Positions 7,849 to 15,482 of a stretch of 27,707 bases of DNA are shown one piece after another. Positions within the stretch are counted from its first letter, which is position 1. The number at the start of each line of letters is the position of its first letter. Origin of the DNA: Candidatus Saccharibacteria bacterium CG10_big_fil_rev_8_21_14_0_10_47_8 (GTDB taxonomy: Bacteria; Patescibacteriota; Saccharimonadia; Saccharimonadales; UBA10212); the NCBI GenBank assembly GCA_002793885.1, contig PFEG01000002.1, positions 1-27,707 of the forward strand. The letters are read 5' to 3'. The notes under the pieces are model-generated. The model was not told the DNA's origin and ran no database searches. It worked only from the letters and a program-made list of their open reading frames with translations. The position numbers were made by a program, and so were the translations under genes.

Positions 7849-8844
7849 CTACTGTTTCTGAGCGTCTAGATAGATTAACCTAGCAATTTCACCAAGAAAC
7901 ATTTCAGTAGGAGCGCTTGGTGCGGCTCCTGGGCCACATGAAAATGTTTCTATATCGCTACGACCTCTCTGTTTCATAACCTCAGCCACATCTATGCCGA
8001 TCCTTTTAATATGCGGATTATTACTCACTACCAGTATACGAGAATTCTCGTGTATGTCGCCGCCAAATCGGGATAGCAACTCTTCTATAGACGAGGTAGT
8101 GGTGTGCCTTGCTTGCCCATGAGTACGGTGTACTTCTGGAGAATTCAAAATATTCATCGTGGTTGCTGCGTCTTCCCCTAATTTTAGTCTAATTTTTGTG
8201 TATAAATCATGTCCATGTTCGTCTGTTATCTCTCTAGAAGACAATACCGCCTCCCCAAAGCAAGCAAGTACTGCCAATTGGCCTAAGTCATACTCACTGC
8301 CAAAAGCTTCGTATCGTCCCACTGGAGTAGTTAGGTGCTCTATCTCCCGTGGAATGCCGGGTAATTCACTATGGCCCTTAACTATCCTGACCTGTCGTCC
8401 GAGGTCAAACAATTCTTTAGGGTTTCTGCTGCGCCTGCCTCCCAGAAAGAATACCTCGCCTTCATCCGCAAGGTTTATGTGACTCTTATCAATCAATTCC
8501 TTTACAAATTCTAACCTTGCTAAATTGGTCCGGGCTAACGCTCCGATTACGACGATGTGATCGTACTTACCTTTTGGCGGCAATATCGGCTCAACTAAAC
8601 CCATCGAGTCGAATAACTCCAGCAATTTCTCTCTTTTAGTGCCGAATGATCGTACTCTGCTCTCTGGCGTCCAATGATCCCCTTTTGCCCATTGTTGCGT
8701 AATACTAACTAGGTCTGATGGTTCGGAAGGCACTTCTCCCAACTCAAGAAGATCAAATATTCGCTGAAGTTTTACGTCATGCTCTTCTACAATACTGATA
8801 TCCGGGCTTCGCTCCTTGCGCATGGTTATGACATCTTTATGCAT
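7849..8844 (-). CDS. Unknown protein B flanking the TrmB-type regulator
   Basis: A 331-residue soluble protein. Visible features are a strand-helix unit DHIVVIGALARTNLARLEF, a strand VFFLGGRRSR, a patch GRYEAFGSEYDLGQLAVL, and ILVVSNNPHIKRIGIDVAEVM. The succession of an early VIG strand, a GG-x-R turn and a late VSNNPH-x-x-R unit loosely resembles DUF218/YdcF proteins but is not enough for assignment. It appears to be a distant paralogue of the protein at 5884-6864 and converges on the regulator gene with a 1-nt gap. A 12-nt stretch upstream (8854-8865) matches 11 of 12 bases of a stretch upstream of the paralogue (6904-6915). The start is ATG 8844; ATG 8823 is an alternative. Confidence 0.6.
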   Translation of the reverse strand: MHKDVITMRKERSPDISIVEEHDVKLQRIFDLLELGEVPSEPSDLVSITQQWAKGDHWTPESRVRSFGTKREKLLELFDSMGLVEPILPPKGKYDHIVVIGALARTNLARLEFVKELIDKSHINLADEGEVFFLGGRRSRNPKELFDLGRQVRIVKGHSELPGIPREIEHLTTPVGRYEAFGSEYDLGQLAVLACFGEAVLSSREITDEHGHDLYTKIRLKLGEDAATTMNILNSPEVHRTHGQARHTTTSSIEELLSRFGGDIHENSRILVVSNNPHIKRIGIDVAEVMKQRGRSDIETFSCGPGAAPSAPTEMFLGEIARLIYLDAQKQ

Positions 8845-8923
8845 AATACTTTTTATTTTCGATCCAACAAGTATAATCTTAGCATATTTTGGCTAATTTT
8901 GCAAGGGTGGTACTCTGAAGTGG

Positions 8924-8929
8924 TACGAT
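8924..8929 (+). promoter_or_regulatory. -10 box of the PgeF-like gene
   Basis: TACGAT followed by exactly 6 nt (ATATTG) and ATG, the same geometry as at the TrmB-type gene, dnaG and the P-loop kinase gene. A TTGCAA 19 nt upstream could be a weak -35. Confidence 0.5.
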
Positions 8930-8935
8930 ATATTG

Positions 8936-9643
8936 ATGGAACCTGTAATTGTAAAGCCTGTTGGCGGTGCTATATCGGTTGGCTTTAGTGGAAAACAAAT
9001 AGGTAATACTATTGCTAGATTCGGGGCAGATGCGGACGCTAATTTTGCTAAGTTTACAGATAAATTCCCCGGCAAAACAGTTTACGATATGCCGGCGGTT
9101 GGTAAAGACGCCATTGTTGACGTAGACCCTTTAACCCCTGAGGAACTGCGGCAACTAGAAACTGATGCGTTAACTACCGAAAAGCCTTCTGCCTTTCTGG
9201 TTTTAAAGGCTGCCGATTGTATTCCGTTAGTTTTTTACGTGCCGGGGCAGAAAGTTCTGGCGCTTGCCCATGTTGGCACAAGCGGTGCTGGTTTGCATCT
9301 GCCGCGCAAGGTAGTAAATATGCTCGGGTACCCACCAGAACAGATATGTTGCTATGTTGGGCCATCTATCAGCCAAAAATCCTACCGGTTTACAAAAGAA
9401 GATTTTAAAGCGAAAAAGCTAGAAGCCAGTTGGGATAGTTATATTACCGAGGAAGCTGATGGTATTCATCTTAACCTATTTGGTTATGTGATGGATGAGC
9501 TAAAAAATGCTGGAATATTAGAAGAAAATATAGAGATAGAAAAGGTTGATACAGGGGCGGACAGCAGTTACTTTTCGCACCATCGACACAAGCTTACTGG
9601 CGAGCCAGACGGCCGCAATTGTTTTGGTGTCTGTCTTATTTAG
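8936..9643 (+). CDS. PgeF/YfiH-family (multicopper-type domain) protein
   Basis: A 235-residue protein of the YfiH family (peptidoglycan editing factor / purine nucleoside phosphorylase-type). Recognisable parts are KAADCIPLVFY (the conserved ADC motif), LALAHVG (His of the AHAGWRG motif) and SSYFSHHRHKLTGEPDGR near the C-terminus. Two family hallmarks are altered: the GWRG turn is GTSGAG, and the N-terminal Q-x-H-G motif that supplies a metal ligand is replaced by DMPAVGKD. The enzymatic activity may therefore differ or be lost. The longest frame opens at a TTG just before; ATG 8936 is preferred because it lies 6 nt after a -10 box. It converges with the M15 peptidase gene, with 8 nt between stops. 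Confidence 0.75.
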   Translation: MEPVIVKPVGGAISVGFSGKQIGNTIARFGADADANFAKFTDKFPGKTVYDMPAVGKDAIVDVDPLTPEELRQLETDALTTEKPSAFLVLKAADCIPLVFYVPGQKVLALAHVGTSGAGLHLPRKVVNMLGYPPEQICCYVGPSISQKSYRFTKEDFKAKKLEASWDSYITEEADGIHLNLFGYVMDELKNAGILEENIEIEKVDTGADSSYFSHHRHKLTGEPDGRNCFGVCLI

Positions 9644-9651
9644 AAAAGAGC

Positions 9652-10230
9652 TCACACATCGCCAGCCAGCAGCGGCTTTTCAAAATGCTGATAATCTATC
9701 CGACCCGACTCTTCTAGCGACCAGTCACCACCCCATATCCAACCCCTATCAAGCATAAAACGCACGAGCTCGTGAGTACGAAAAAGAGTTCCTGGCTGCG
9801 AAGAATCCCAAACTGCACCAGACGGTGCGATAATCACACTGCTCCCCTCTTTCCGTATATAGGGGTTTTGCCGGGGGTTGATATCAAAAGCGCGGCCCAT
9901 GGCGTGTCGGGATAACTTAGAGGTACCGGCAATTTTTCGGTAATTAAAACCAGAAGAAACATTAAGCGCCATTAACTTATCATCGTCGTTATCATAAAGC
10001 ACTGCTGGAGCAACCTTTTCTATCGGAAACTTTAACCGAGAAGCTAATTCAAACCATTCTTGTACTTCTACAGACAGCAGCTTATTGATAACAATTTGAC
10101 CCTGGTGTTCCAGATTGTCGAATCCCCAATATTGGACTGTTAGCACATCTTGCTGCGACAAAATTTCTTTGGGGCCAGCTTTGCCGATAGCTTGAGCTAT
10201 CTGTAAATTACTATCTACTACTGACATCAT
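9652..10230 (-). CDS. M15-family peptidoglycan peptidase (VanY / L,D-endopeptidase-like)
   Basis: A 192-residue protein with the M15 metallopeptidase zinc site: SRHAMGRAFDINP (HxxGxAxD, near residues 109-116), then WIWGGDW and DYQHFE near the end with the third zinc ligand. Such enzymes cut D-Ala-D-Ala or L-Ala-D-Glu bonds in peptidoglycan stem peptides. No signal peptide is visible, so it is cytoplasmic, released otherwise, or used in recycling. It may partner the PgeF-like protein across the convergent junction in cell-wall turnover, which is inferred. Two ATG codons lie in a row; neither has a normal Shine-Dalgarno, only a GGGGGG run touching them. A 16-nt repeat covers both the start of the coding region and the promoter. 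Confidence 0.82.
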   Translation of the reverse strand: MMSVVDSNLQIAQAIGKAGPKEILSQQDVLTVQYWGFDNLEHQGQIVINKLLSVEVQEWFELASRLKFPIEKVAPAVLYDNDDDKLMALNVSSGFNYRKIAGTSKLSRHAMGRAFDINPRQNPYIRKEGSSVIIAPSGAVWDSSQPGTLFRTHELVRFMLDRGWIWGGDWSLEESGRIDYQHFEKPLLAGDV

Positions 10231-10272
10231 CCCCCCGAGCCACTGAACCAGTTCTCTACTATCTACTACTGA
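10209..10272. repeat. Direct repeat and 7-nt microrepeat at the M15 gene start
   Basis: TACTATCTACTACTGA occurs at 10209-10224 (first codons of the M15 gene) and again at 10257-10272 (promoter/5' UTR), 48 nt apart. The upstream copy extends into two heptamers TCTACTA at 10255-10268. It belongs to the same class of period-7 microrepeats seen in polA and before dnaG. Confidence 0.75.
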
Positions 10273-10277
10273 TTATA
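10272..10277 (-). promoter_or_regulatory. -10 box of the M15 peptidase gene
   Basis: TATAAT (perfect consensus) on the minus strand about 42 nt before the start codon, so this gene should have a 5' leader of about 35 nt. That leader holds the upstream copy of the 16-nt repeat. Confidence 0.55.
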
Positions 10278-10301
10278 CCCTCAGTTAGAAAGAGTAGCAG
10301 A

Positions 10302-10868
10302 CTAGAAGCGTTCGGTTCTGGGGAGGATGATGACCGCGAGCAGGCCGGCCAGTACAAAAAATAGGGCGCAGTAAAAGCCCACCGTGCCATATAGCTCTAC
10401 CCTGTAGCTCTCGCCGTAGTGCTGGAAGAAATAGCGTACCGAAATTGTGGAATAGGCCGCCGCGCAAAGAGTCGTGGTAGCTAAAAGCGTGCTGCGGCTG
10501 CGCAGAACCGCGGCGGTTATGATAGGCACGGCAAACAGCATAACCGATTTACTGGCCAAGCCTTTTTGCCACAGCACGTTGTAAGAGGCAAAGATAATGT
10601 CGGCAACGATCAGCAAAAGTATAATCGCCACATAAACGTTATTGCTAGAAAAATTCATCCGGGCCACGTACCAAAGTACAGTGTTGACGGCCAGCATCAA
10701 CCCGGCTGCCGTCCACAGTTGGGTAATGGCTTCGTGGGTATATAAGTTCCACATATCAAAGACAATTATTGATGCTATATAAAAGGCTATGTATGCAAAA
10801 TGGACTCGAGTTACCCTGACGGCCGTAGTATGAAGCCAGTTGGATGTATTTCTTGGTTTTTTAACCAT
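10302..10868 (-). CDS. Multi-pass membrane protein, unknown
   Basis: A 188-residue protein with about six hydrophobic segments (approximately residues 23-42, 50-68, 78-97, 103-122, 124-142 and 160-182) and a basic N-terminus (MVKKPRN). No family motif is recognised. It starts at ATG; a TATAAG lies only 3 nt upstream, within a perfect ATAAGCTTAT palindrome, so its own promoter is uncertain, and it may be transcribed with the signal peptidase gene 57 nt upstream. Membrane location is well supported; function is unknown. Confidence 0.65.
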   Translation of the reverse strand: MVKKPRNTSNWLHTTAVRVTRVHFAYIAFYIASIIVFDMWNLYTHEAITQLWTAAGLMLAVNTVLWYVARMNFSSNNVYVAIILLLIVADIIFASYNVLWQKGLASKSVMLFAVPIITAAVLRSRSTLLATTTLCAAAYSTISVRYFFQHYGESYRVELYGTVGFYCALFFVLAGLLAVIILPRTERF

Positions 10869-10925
10869 AAGCTTATAGCCAATTCAATCACGCGTTAAGG
10901 CCATAAGTCAACGCGGCGGCAAAGA

Positions 10926-11807
10926 CTAAGGGTTATGGATATTAATATTGATGTTCGTGCAGTTGCTGTTATTCACGTTGCCACTGGTGGCATTTCCGCC
11001 ATTGGTATTGCCTGAGTTAGTGGCGTCCCCTGAAGTACCGGTCTGGCTGGAGCTGTTGTTAACCACAACTGTATTAGAGTTGTTGCTGCCACCGTTCCCG
11101 CTAACATTAACGTTGGTATTTTTCCCCGTACATTGGTTTGGCGGTGGTACGGTAATGGTGAAAGAATTATTCGCTAGAGCAACAGAGTTACTCCTAAGAG
11201 CAGCCTGGACCGGCCAAGCGATAGACACAGAAAGAATTACCGAAACTAATGCAACCATTGTTGCGGGCAGAAGCTTATGTTTTTTAGTCTGCCCTTTCAT
11301 ACGGGCACGGATCACTGCTGAAATATATGGTGCGGACTTTTTATAGTACTCACTAAGCAGGATAATTTCTCGGGTAATGATAATCAGTGCGGGTACATAA
11401 ATAGCTAATGCCAGACCCACCGGCTTGCGTACAAAATCTATAGCATGCCCGGCGTAAGGCACGCTATGGCGCACTTTGCCCAGTACGTACTTATCAGTTA
11501 TAGGCTGATCTGCAACAGTGTTTGCATCGCCCTTTGTAATTATTCTTCCATTATCTTTAGAGATAATCCGGTGCGTTATAGTTTTTTTAGAGTTACTGGT
11601 ACTTACATAGGTAATAACGTCCCCGACTGCTAATTGGCTTTCGGGAACGTGATTTACCGACACAAGGTCGCCTTTATGAATCGCCGGCACCATGCTGCCG
11701 CTTTGAACGCTAAGCAGTTTTGAGCCTTTGGCCTGGCTATACACTAAGCCAAAGCTCAACACCACGACCATCAGTGCGATTATCACACTTAGGCTACGCT
11801 TAATCAT
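10926..11807 (-). CDS. SipW-like signal peptidase I fused to a TasA-like, Asn-rich tail
   Basis: A 293-residue protein in two parts. Residues 1-150 are a signal peptidase of the archaeal/ER type (S26B, as in Bacillus SipW): an N-terminal membrane anchor, catalytic Ser near 38 in QSGSMVPAIHKGD, His near 78 in ITHRII, then TKGDAN and VLGKV. After a membrane helix and basic linker (RARMKGQTKKHK) comes a second hydrophobic helix ending in VQAALRSNSVALANNSF, almost the processing region of the neighbouring surface protein (AALTSNSVVLADSQF). The last ~75 residues are an Asn/Ser/Gly/Thr repeat (SGNGGSNNSN, SGDATNSGNTNGGNATSG). The protein thus carries its own substrate-like module outside the cell. 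It sits 28 nt downstream of the substrate gene. Confidence 0.85.
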   Translation of the reverse strand: MIKRSLSVIIALMVVVLSFGLVYSQAKGSKLLSVQSGSMVPAIHKGDLVSVNHVPESQLAVGDVITYVSTSNSKKTITHRIISKDNGRIITKGDANTVADQPITDKYVLGKVRHSVPYAGHAIDFVRKPVGLALAIYVPALIIITREIILLSEYYKKSAPYISAVIRARMKGQTKKHKLLPATMVALVSVILSVSIAWPVQAALRSNSVALANNSFTITVPPPNQCTGKNTNVNVSGNGGSNNSNTVVVNNSSSQTGTSGDATNSGNTNGGNATSGNVNNSNCTNININIHNP

Positions 11808-11835
11808 GCGTAATGTTTCTTATTTTTTAGTTTAG

Positions 11836-12390
11836 CTAAGGTTGTACCCCAGTAAACGTCAGGTCAAAACTAGTCATGCTGGCCGAAGAGCCCGATACTG
11901 TAGTTGGGTCGACATTTACGGTAACACTATATTGATTTTCCTCATTTGGGTTTAGCGTGTCGCCCGGCATCGGGTCAACGCCGCCCGTTGTTAGATCTTG
12001 AACCGAATAGGTAACCGGCGATCCCCCGGCAGTTATATTTGTAAATTTTAGATCCACTTTGTCCGGATCAGAAATGTTAGTGAAGACCTGATTAGCACCT
12101 TCAGCTGACACATTTAGATCTGTAGTGCCGTCATTTTTGAGCCAGAATGTAAATGCACTTGTTTCTGTTCCCGGTACTACATTAGTGAAGTTAAAACCAG
12201 GTGCAGAAAACTCATATGAGTCCCCGTCCCAGATTTTCAAACTTGCCGTTCCTGTTGAAAATTGGCTATCTGCTAAAACTACAGAATTACTCGTTAGAGC
12301 CGCGAACGTTACCCCGCCGGCTAACGCAACCACAGCACCAACGGTTCCGATAGAACGAGCTACCGGACTAAATTTTTTGATACCTAACAT
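11836..12390 (-). CDS. TasA/camelysin-like secreted surface protein
   Basis: A 184-residue exported protein. The signal region (ARSIGTVGAVVALAGGVTFA, followed by ALTSNSVVLADSQFSTGTASLKI) is the pattern of SipW-processed proteins such as TasA and camelysin. The mature part is an all-beta domain with FTNVVPGTETSAFTFWLKNDGT, typical of this group, in which NVVPG starts the second sheet. In Bacillus such proteins form matrix fibres or surface proteases; here a fibre or coat role is inferred. The gene starts at ATG behind a G-rich stretch (TAGGGGGGTGGGG) acting as ribosome-binding site and is followed 28 nt later by the SipW-like peptidase, the expected partner. Confidence 0.78.
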   Translation of the reverse strand: MLGIKKFSPVARSIGTVGAVVALAGGVTFAALTSNSVVLADSQFSTGTASLKIWDGDSYEFSAPGFNFTNVVPGTETSAFTFWLKNDGTTDLNVSAEGANQVFTNISDPDKVDLKFTNITAGGSPVTYSVQDLTTGGVDPMPGDTLNPNEENQYSVTVNVDPTTVSGSSASMTSFDLTFTGVQP

Positions 12391-12719
12391 AACCCCACCC
12401 CCCTATTTATTGGTATTTTTATTATATAACTAGCATAAGCACAATGAATAGGATACTTTTGTCAACACTGTTATATTTGCTACTACTCAAACTTACAAAT
12501 ACCCCAGCACTAAAAACTTGACGTTACGAATTAGAGTTATTCACTCTCTTCTTCGATCAGGTTTTAATGACGGGCAAGCTAGTTAAGTGTTTCCTGCTCC
12601 GCATCAGATGACGCACCAAAATGGGCTAAAAATTCGCGCCTTTGTAGTATAACTTTTATGATTACAGCGTGCTATAGTACATATTGATAGGAAATTTACG
12701 GTGGGTGAAAGGTGTATTT
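12391..12719. other. Intergenic region between surface-protein and glycan units
   Basis: Divergent control region without a recognisable gene. From left to right it holds the surface-protein ribosome-binding site and its TATAAT (minus strand, 12421-12426), about 180 nt of AT-rich DNA in which I see no structure, and from 12621 the direct repeat that carries the promoter and ribosome-binding site of the glycan unit. Confidence 0.6.
12421..12426 (-). promoter_or_regulatory. -10 box of the TasA-like gene
   Basis: TATAAT in the context GTTATATAATAAA on the minus strand, 30 nt before the start codon. Unlike several others here, this gene has a leader with a G-rich Shine-Dalgarno. Confidence 0.6.
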
Positions 12720-12753
12720 ATGCGCTGCTTGGATCCTCGTAGAAAACAAACAA
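12621..12753 (+). repeat. Direct repeat copy 1: promoter, RBS and leader start
   Basis: About 130 nt, roughly 90% identical to 16795-16932 in its downstream 100 nt. Shared parts in order are GCTAAAAATTCGC, TTGTAG, AACTTTTATGATTACAG, TATAGT (12673-12678, likely -10), GGAAATTTACGGTGGG, GAAAGGTG (Shine-Dalgarno, 12707-12714), ATG, and TTGGATCCTC. It lies immediately before the PIG-L deacetylase gene. Confidence 0.9.
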
Positions 12754-12824
12754 ATTTAATCACAAGCTCAAGTAACGTAAGTTACACATTTAGCATTAAA
12801 ATTAATCGGGTTAAAGATGCTTAA
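12720..12824 (+). CDS. Short leader ORF coupled to the PIG-L gene
   Basis: A 34-codon ORF beginning in the direct repeat with ATG five nt after the strong GAAAGGTG site. It starts M-R-C-L-D-P-R-R-K-Q-T and ends with TAA inside the start of the PIG-L gene (8-nt overlap, ATGCTTAA). The PIG-L gene has only a weak ribosome-binding site of its own, so ribosomes finishing the leader would feed it. The second copy has the same design. The base differences between the two peptides fall at second codon positions, which argues against selection on the peptide itself. It may be a decayed 5' end of a duplicated gene. Confidence 0.45.
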   Translation: MRCLDPRRKQTNLITSSSNVSYTFSIKINRVKDA

Positions 12825-13533
12825 CCTTAAGCAAGAGAGACTTTTAGTAATAGCTCCACACCCTGACGATGAAGTCTTGGGTTGTGGTGGTCTAATAAAA
12901 AGAACTAAGGACAATAATGGTACTGTTTTTATTCTATTTCTGACAGTTGGTGACACCAAGGATTACTCACCAAAAGGAAAATCAACCCTTACACAAAGGG
13001 TCGAAGAAATACATGAAGTGGCAAAGTTTTTAAGGTTTGATGATTATGAAATTGCTTTAGAAGGAAACGAGTACCATCTAAAGCTTGATAAGGTTCCTCA
13101 ACTCACTTTAATTTCCCTTATCGAAAAATATATTCAAAAGATAAAGCCAACCATTTTAGCTACCACCCAAAGTGATGATTATAACCAAGACCATATTGCC
13201 TGTGCGCGAGCGGTATTTGCTGCCACTCGACCGATGCCTATAGACGATAAACACAGCCCAAATGTAATATTGGGGTATCGCTCAGTCATAACTGCTGGCT
13301 GGGCTGAACCTTACTCTCCCAACCATAATTTTTACCTTGAGCTCAGTAAGAAAGACTTAGCAGCTAAAGTTAAGGCCTTAAGCCTTTACGTCTCACAAGT
13401 TAGGGAAAATGGGCATCAGAGATCGCCCGAGGCAATCGAAAAAATAGCCAGAATATTGGGCATCCATGCTGGCACTGATTATGCCGAGAGCTATTTTATC
13501 CACAAGATTTTAACGCCGATATCCAGAGGGTAA
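12817..13533 (+). CDS. PIG-L (LmbE)-family deacetylase
   Basis: A 238-residue zinc-dependent N-acetylglucosaminyl deacetylase-type protein. The metal and catalytic motif APHPDDEVLGCGG is at residues 10-22, with a later QDHIACARAVFAATRP supplying the second His. Members remove acetyl groups from GlcNAc-containing lipids, glycans or antibiotic precursors. No signal peptide is seen, so it acts in the cytoplasm, probably on a sugar-nucleotide or lipid-linked sugar. It is the first gene of a three-gene plus-strand unit (6 nt to the next), directly behind the leader ORF. The region looks more AT-rich than the flanking housekeeping genes. Confidence 0.88.
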   Translation: MLNLKQERLLVIAPHPDDEVLGCGGLIKRTKDNNGTVFILFLTVGDTKDYSPKGKSTLTQRVEEIHEVAKFLRFDDYEIALEGNEYHLKLDKVPQLTLISLIEKYIQKIKPTILATTQSDDYNQDHIACARAVFAATRPMPIDDKHSPNVILGYRSVITAGWAEPYSPNHNFYLELSKKDLAAKVKALSLYVSQVRENGHQRSPEAIEKIARILGIHAGTDYAESYFIHKILTPISRG

Positions 13534-13538
13534 TATTT

Positions 13539-14384
13539 TTGTCACCAAACACTCAGTCAGTATCGTCTACCGCACTAAGATATTCGGGCATCCAGCCCCA
13601 ATATTTCCCTAGGTTGCACTATTTCAACAGAATCCTGAACGCCGATGTGTTTATGGTCAGGGATGAGGTACAGTTTGTCGGAAAACATAAATACCCTAAG
13701 GGGCACAACGGGCCTTCTTATCAGGCTCATACTCCTATTAAAATAGACAGTGGCACCTATTTACTCAATGTGGCAATAGAGCATGCTGGGCAAAAATTAA
13801 TTTATCAAACTAAGACAACCCCGGATCTCTCATGGCGCGAAAAACATCTTAAAACTATTCGCTATGCCTATGCTAAAGCTCCTTATTTCGATATCATTTA
13901 TTCTCAATTAGAGAAGATCATTTCAAAGAATCACCAATCTTTAGCCGAGCTAAACCTTAAAACTATTTTATGGGTGATCGGTAGGTTGATGGAGTCAGAT
14001 GAAGTGCTAGATAGCAGTGTAACTTTCAAAAGTATTGATGGCCTTTTAAAAAAACAGCCTTTTTTTAGATTAAAAAGCATCAAACTTGCTAGCCAAAGCC
14101 AATTTTACATAAATAGTGCTCAGGCTTCGGCTAACAAAAAGATTATCGGATTAATCAAGGAGGTAGGAGCAACCGAAGACTTCTGTGGTGGCACAGCAGT
14201 AGCTGCATATATGGACGATAAACTTTTTGATCAGCATGGCATCAAGACTGTGGTACAAGATTGGAAGTGTCCCCAGTATCCACAACTATTTATGAAAAAA
14301 AATGGTTTTGCTCCAAATTTGTCGATTATTGACCTACTAATGAATGTCTCTACAGATGAAGCAAGATCAATTTTGAAAGGATAA
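13539..14384 (+). CDS. WbqC-like family protein
   Basis: A 281-residue protein with the WbqC-family N-terminus: SGIQPQYFPRLHYFNRILNA, then DVFMVRDEVQFVGKHKYPKG, followed by the conserved CGGTAV and the WKCPQYPQ-type C-terminal region. WbqC-like genes lie in O-antigen and other surface-glycan clusters; their exact reaction is not settled. The start is TTG, supported by AGAGGG eight nt upstream inside the end of the PIG-L gene; no ATG or GTG before the conserved region fits better. Its position between a deacetylase and a glycosidase fits glycan building or decoration. Confidence 0.82.
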   Translation: MSPNTQSVSSTALRYSGIQPQYFPRLHYFNRILNADVFMVRDEVQFVGKHKYPKGHNGPSYQAHTPIKIDSGTYLLNVAIEHAGQKLIYQTKTTPDLSWREKHLKTIRYAYAKAPYFDIIYSQLEKIISKNHQSLAELNLKTILWVIGRLMESDEVLDSSVTFKSIDGLLKKQPFFRLKSIKLASQSQFYINSAQASANKKIIGLIKEVGATEDFCGGTAVAAYMDDKLFDQHGIKTVVQDWKCPQYPQLFMKKNGFAPNLSIIDLLMNVSTDEARSILKG

Positions 14385-14399
14385 TCCGGTATAGGTAAT

Positions 14400-15482
14400 T
14401 TGAAAATTCCAATTATAATATTAATTTTATTAGTAACGCTTACGACCGGTTTATATATGGCTAGGCCGAAACCCGAACCACCACACGAAACTAGTCCACA
14501 ACTACCTAAAAACTCACTGCTTATCAGAGGCTCTATTCCCTACTGGGATCAGCAAAAAGCCACTCAATCTTTCGCCGAAAACGTTTCCAATCTCAACCAA
14601 GTTGCGCTGTTTTGGTATTACATTGATTCAAATGGCAAAGCCACAAAGTATACCTATGCCCTAGAAAATCCTTCGATTCTAACCCTTGCGCACCAAAATA
14701 ATATCAAAGCTTTTTTTACTCTTACTAATCTGGGTGAACGGGCGGGTGATAATTGGGACTCAAAAAGAGTTGAGGAGGTCATCAAAGATAATAATAGCCG
14801 CGCAAAACATATTGAAGATATATTAAATATTTTCTCCAGATTACCTTTTGATGGCGTAAGCATTGACTATGAAGAAGTCGCGCCTAGCCAAAGAGATAAC
14901 TTCTCTTCTTTCATCAAACAGCTAGCTGCAAGTTTACATCAAAGAGGTAAGCTCTTAAATGTGGCTATCCACCCGGTAACCGATTCTAATTCAGAAAAAC
15001 GATATTACTTCCAAGACGTTAAAAACCTTTCAGAGTCCGCAGACTATCTAGCGGTTATGGCTTACGGTGAGCACGAAAATGACAGCGGCCCCGGGCCAAT
15101 AGCTTCATACCCATGGGTTAACAAAATTATCACTTACCTAAAAGCAAAAAATATTCCCTTACAAAAAATATTCCTGGGTATTCCGTTGTATGGCTACGAT
15201 TGGACTGAGGGCAGTAATAACCCAGCTACGGACTTAACTTATCAAGATACCCAAAATCTATTGGCGCAGTTTCGTTTAAATTTAGAGTGGGATGAACAGT
15301 TAAAATCTTCCCACTTTACCTATAACAATCAAGGTCAAGTTCATCAAGTCTGGTTCGAAGGTTCAAGAAGCGTGGAGCAAAAGATGAAATTGGCTCAAGA
15401 TGCCGGGTTAGGGGGAGTTTCTTTTTGGAGATTAGGAGAAGAAGATCCAAACATTTGGGCTGAAATAAAACAATTTAAATAA
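14400..15482 (+). CDS. Membrane-anchored GH18 glycoside hydrolase
   Basis: A 360-residue protein with an N-terminal hydrophobic anchor or signal (residues 3-20) followed by a proline-rich spacer and a GH18 TIM barrel. The catalytic motif is FDGVSIDYEEV (D-x-x-x-D-x-E), with LAVMAYGEHEND, FLGIPLYGYDW and GVSFWRLGEEDPNIW as further barrel strands. The overall pattern resembles YaaH/SleL-type enzymes that cleave beta-1,4 bonds next to GlcNAc. It probably acts outside the cell on peptidoglycan or on an exopolymer. The start is TTG with TAGGTAAT just upstream. It ends exactly where the convergent GT2 gene ends (0-nt gap). Confidence 0.87.
   Translation: MKIPIIILILLVTLTTGLYMARPKPEPPHETSPQLPKNSLLIRGSIPYWDQQKATQSFAENVSNLNQVALFWYYIDSNGKATKYTYALENPSILTLAHQNNIKAFFTLTNLGERAGDNWDSKRVEEVIKDNNSRAKHIEDILNIFSRLPFDGVSIDYEEVAPSQRDNFSSFIKQLAASLHQRGKLLNVAIHPVTDSNSEKRYYFQDVKNLSESADYLAVMAYGEHENDSGPGPIASYPWVNKIITYLKAKNIPLQKIFLGIPLYGYDWTEGSNNPATDLTYQDTQNLLAQFRLNLEWDEQLKSSHFTYNNQGQVHQVWFEGSRSVEQKMKLAQDAGLGGVSFWRLGEEDPNIWAEIKQFK

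Noticed and set aside
10948..11346. A 132-codon plus-strand frame opposite the signal peptidase gene
   Set aside because: It is the complement of the Asn/Ser/Gly-rich tail, has no ribosome-binding site, and the minus-strand frame has clear catalytic motifs.
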